From Halosimplex amylolyticum (lineage in GTDB: Archaea > Halobacteriota > Halobacteria > Halobacteriales > Haloarculaceae), in assembly GCF_051414035.1 (NCBI RefSeq), contig NZ_JBLKNW010000001.1, positions 1,240,001 through 1,304,000 on the forward strand: a DNA stretch of 64,000 nt, read 5' to 3'. Positions 62,685-64,000 of the stretch are shown here, one piece after another; position 1 is the stretch's first letter, and each line of letters begins with the position of its first letter. The position numbers and the translations under genes are program-made. The notes beneath the pieces are model-generated. The model worked only from the letters and a program-made list of their open reading frames with translations, was not told where the DNA came from and did no database searches.

Positions 62685-64000
62685 ATGACAGTTTCGGAGA
62701 CAGACTACGAACGGACGGTGGCGCACAGCGACCCGATCCTCCAGATGCGGGACACGACGGTCTCGTTCGACATGGAGCGGGGCGAATCGCGCGTCCTCGA
62801 CAACGTCGACATGGACATCGAGCGCAACGAAGTGCTCGGCGTCGTCGGCGAGTCGGGGTCGGGCAAGTCGATGTTTGCCTCGGCCCTGCTCGACGCGGTC
62901 GTCGACCCGGGCTACCTCGACGGGAACATCACCTACAACCCCGGCGACGGCGAGTCGATCGACGTCCTCGAACTGAGCAAGCAGGAGCGGAAGCAGTACC
63001 GCTGGGAGGAGGTGTCGATGGTGTTCCAGGGCGCGATGAGTTCGTTCAACCCCGTCCGGGACATCGAGACGCACTTCGTCGAGACGCTGGAGGCCCACGA
63101 CTACGACGTGAACGAGGGCATGGAGCGGGCGCGCCAGCTGCTCGCCGACCTGTACCTCGACGCCGAACGGGTGCTCGACTCGTATCCGCACGAGCTCTCC
63201 GGCGGGATGAAACAGCGCGCGCTGATCGCGCTCTCGCTCGTCCTCGAACCGGAAGTGCTCGTGATGGACGAGCCGACCGCCGCGCTGGACCTGCTCATGC
63301 AGCGGTCGATCATCTCCCTGCTGGAGAACCTCAAGACGCGCTACGACCTCACCATCGTCTTCATCACGCACGACCTGCCGCTGGTCGCCGACATCGCTGA
63401 CCGCGTCGGCGTCCTCTACGCCTTCGAGTTCGTCGAACTCGGGCCGACCGACGAGATCCTCGAAGACGCCGCGCACCCCTACACGCGCATGCTGCTGAAG
63501 TCGACGCCGAACCTCGAATCGCCCATCGAGAACATGCGCCCTGTCGAGGGGTCCGCCCCGGACCCGGTGAACGTCCCGGAGGGCTGTTCGTTCCACCCGC
63601 GTTGCCCGCTGGCCGACGAGGAGTGCATCGACGTCGATCCCGGCCCGTACGACGCGGGCGAGGGCCGGTTCGTTCACTGTCACCACTGGGAGCACTCCGC
63701 CGAGGAGATCCCGATGACGGAGGACTCGGACACGGCGGCTCTCGCCGAGGACGGGACGAAGAAGCGAACGACGAGAGCGACGACAGACCGCGGGGACGAA
63801 GACCCCGTCCTCTCCATGGACGACGTCGAGGTCCACTTCGAGAAAGAGGCAGGCTTCATGGACTTCTTCTCGGACCCGCCGGCGGTCAAGGCCGTCGACG
63901 GCATCTCGCTGGACATCTACGAGAACGACGTGGTCGTGCTGGTCGGCGAGTCCGGCTGCGGAAAGACGACGCTCGGCAAGACCGCCGTCGGCCTCCAGCG
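62685..64000 (+). CDS. Tandem-fused ABC transporter ATPase (DppD-DppF type), 3' end outside window
   Basis: Read directly from the DNA, open from ATG 62685 to the window end (438+ codons). First ATPase: Walker A GESGSGKS, Q-loop MVFQGAMSSFNP, signature LSGGMKQR, Walker B VLVMDEPTAALD, H-loop FITHD, then the oligopeptide-ABC C-terminal segment with CSFHPRCPLADEEC. A linker rich in Thr/Arg/Asp follows with no stop, then a second ATPase start: VLSMDDVEVHFE ... GESGCGKTTLGKT (Walker A 2). The two ATPases of a peptide-type importer are therefore one polypeptide here. Second half truncated. Confidence 0.92.
   Translation, partial: MTVSETDYERTVAHSDPILQMRDTTVSFDMERGESRVLDNVDMDIERNEVLGVVGESGSGKSMFASALLDAVVDPGYLDGNITYNPGDGESIDVLELSKQERKQYRWEEVSMVFQGAMSSFNPVRDIETHFVETLEAHDYDVNEGMERARQLLADLYLDAERVLDSYPHELSGGMKQRALIALSLVLEPEVLVMDEPTAALDLLMQRSIISLLENLKTRYDLTIVFITHDLPLVADIADRVGVLYAFEFVELGPTDEILEDAAHPYTRMLLKSTPNLESPIENMRPVEGSAPDPVNVPEGCSFHPRCPLADEECIDVDPGPYDAGEGRFVHCHHWEHSAEEIPMTEDSDTAALAEDGTKKRTTRATTDRGDEDPVLSMDDVEVHFEKEAGFMDFFSDPPAVKAVDGISLDIYENDVVVLVGESGCGKTTLGKTAVGLQ

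Noticed and set aside
1..64000. CRISPR arrays, tRNA and rRNA genes
   Set aside because: No regularly spaced repeats, no tRNA cloverleaf with GTTCGAATC-type T-arm in intergenic DNA, and no rRNA-like stretches were found; GTTCGAA-like strings occur inside genes only.

Overview
The window is a piece of a haloarchaeal (class Halobacteria) chromosome. The evidence is very high GC, strongly acidic proteins, many Tat (twin-arginine) lipobox signals, a PGF-CTERM-type surface protein, archaeal genes (pelota, eIF-1A, a geranylgeranyl-reductase-like flavoprotein), and TATA boxes about 27 nt upstream of start codons, as expected for leaderless archaeal mRNAs. A family-level placement (e.g. Haloarculaceae) would be a guess. 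No rRNA, tRNA or CRISPR array was seen.

Region 1 (1-21.6 kb) is core chromosome. It holds a Met/Asp-rich Tat lipoprotein, an Lhr-type helicase, a DHDPS-family aldolase, an MBL hydrolase, a DUF7344-type regulator, a wHTH-PAS5-histidine kinase, pelota, an MCP-like protein apparently lacking the CheA/CheW-binding tip, FolD, a PadR regulator, AI-2E and MgtC/DUF4010 membrane proteins and a class III aminotransferase. A promoter-driven, strongly structured non-coding element lies near 16.27 kb.

Region 2 (about 21.8-23.8 kb) is a small island of lower GC. It contains a truncated membrane-protein gene, a HalOD1-type protein, a single-domain response regulator and a 76-nt imperfect direct repeat flanking the HalOD1 gene.

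Region 3 (23.8-45 kb) is again mostly housekeeping. It includes a sugar isomerase, an epimerase, small zinc ribbons, an FKBP isomerase, an aldo/keto reductase, a DUF389 (TIGR00341) protein, a run of membrane proteins including PAP2 phosphatases, and leuS with two downstream genes. An isoprenoid/lipid-flavoured group follows (GlpA-like oxidoreductase, squalene/phytoene-synthase-like enzyme, geranylgeranyl-reductase-like flavoprotein), then eIF-1A.

Region 4 (45.1-64 kb) looks like a pectin/polygalacturonate utilisation locus. It has a cytoplasmic GH28 polygalacturonase, three Tat-exported lipid-anchored PL1 pectate-lyase-like proteins (two of them paralogues with LamG/DUF1349-like and FnIII-like modules), a Gfo/Idh/MocA oxidoreductase and a PGF-CTERM surface glycoprotein. 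A complete peptide/opine-type ABC importer follows: Tat-lipoprotein binding protein, two permeases and a tandem-fused double ATPase cut by the window end. The inferred model is surface depolymerisation by anchored lyases, oligo-uronide capture and import, and intracellular hydrolysis and oxidoreduction.
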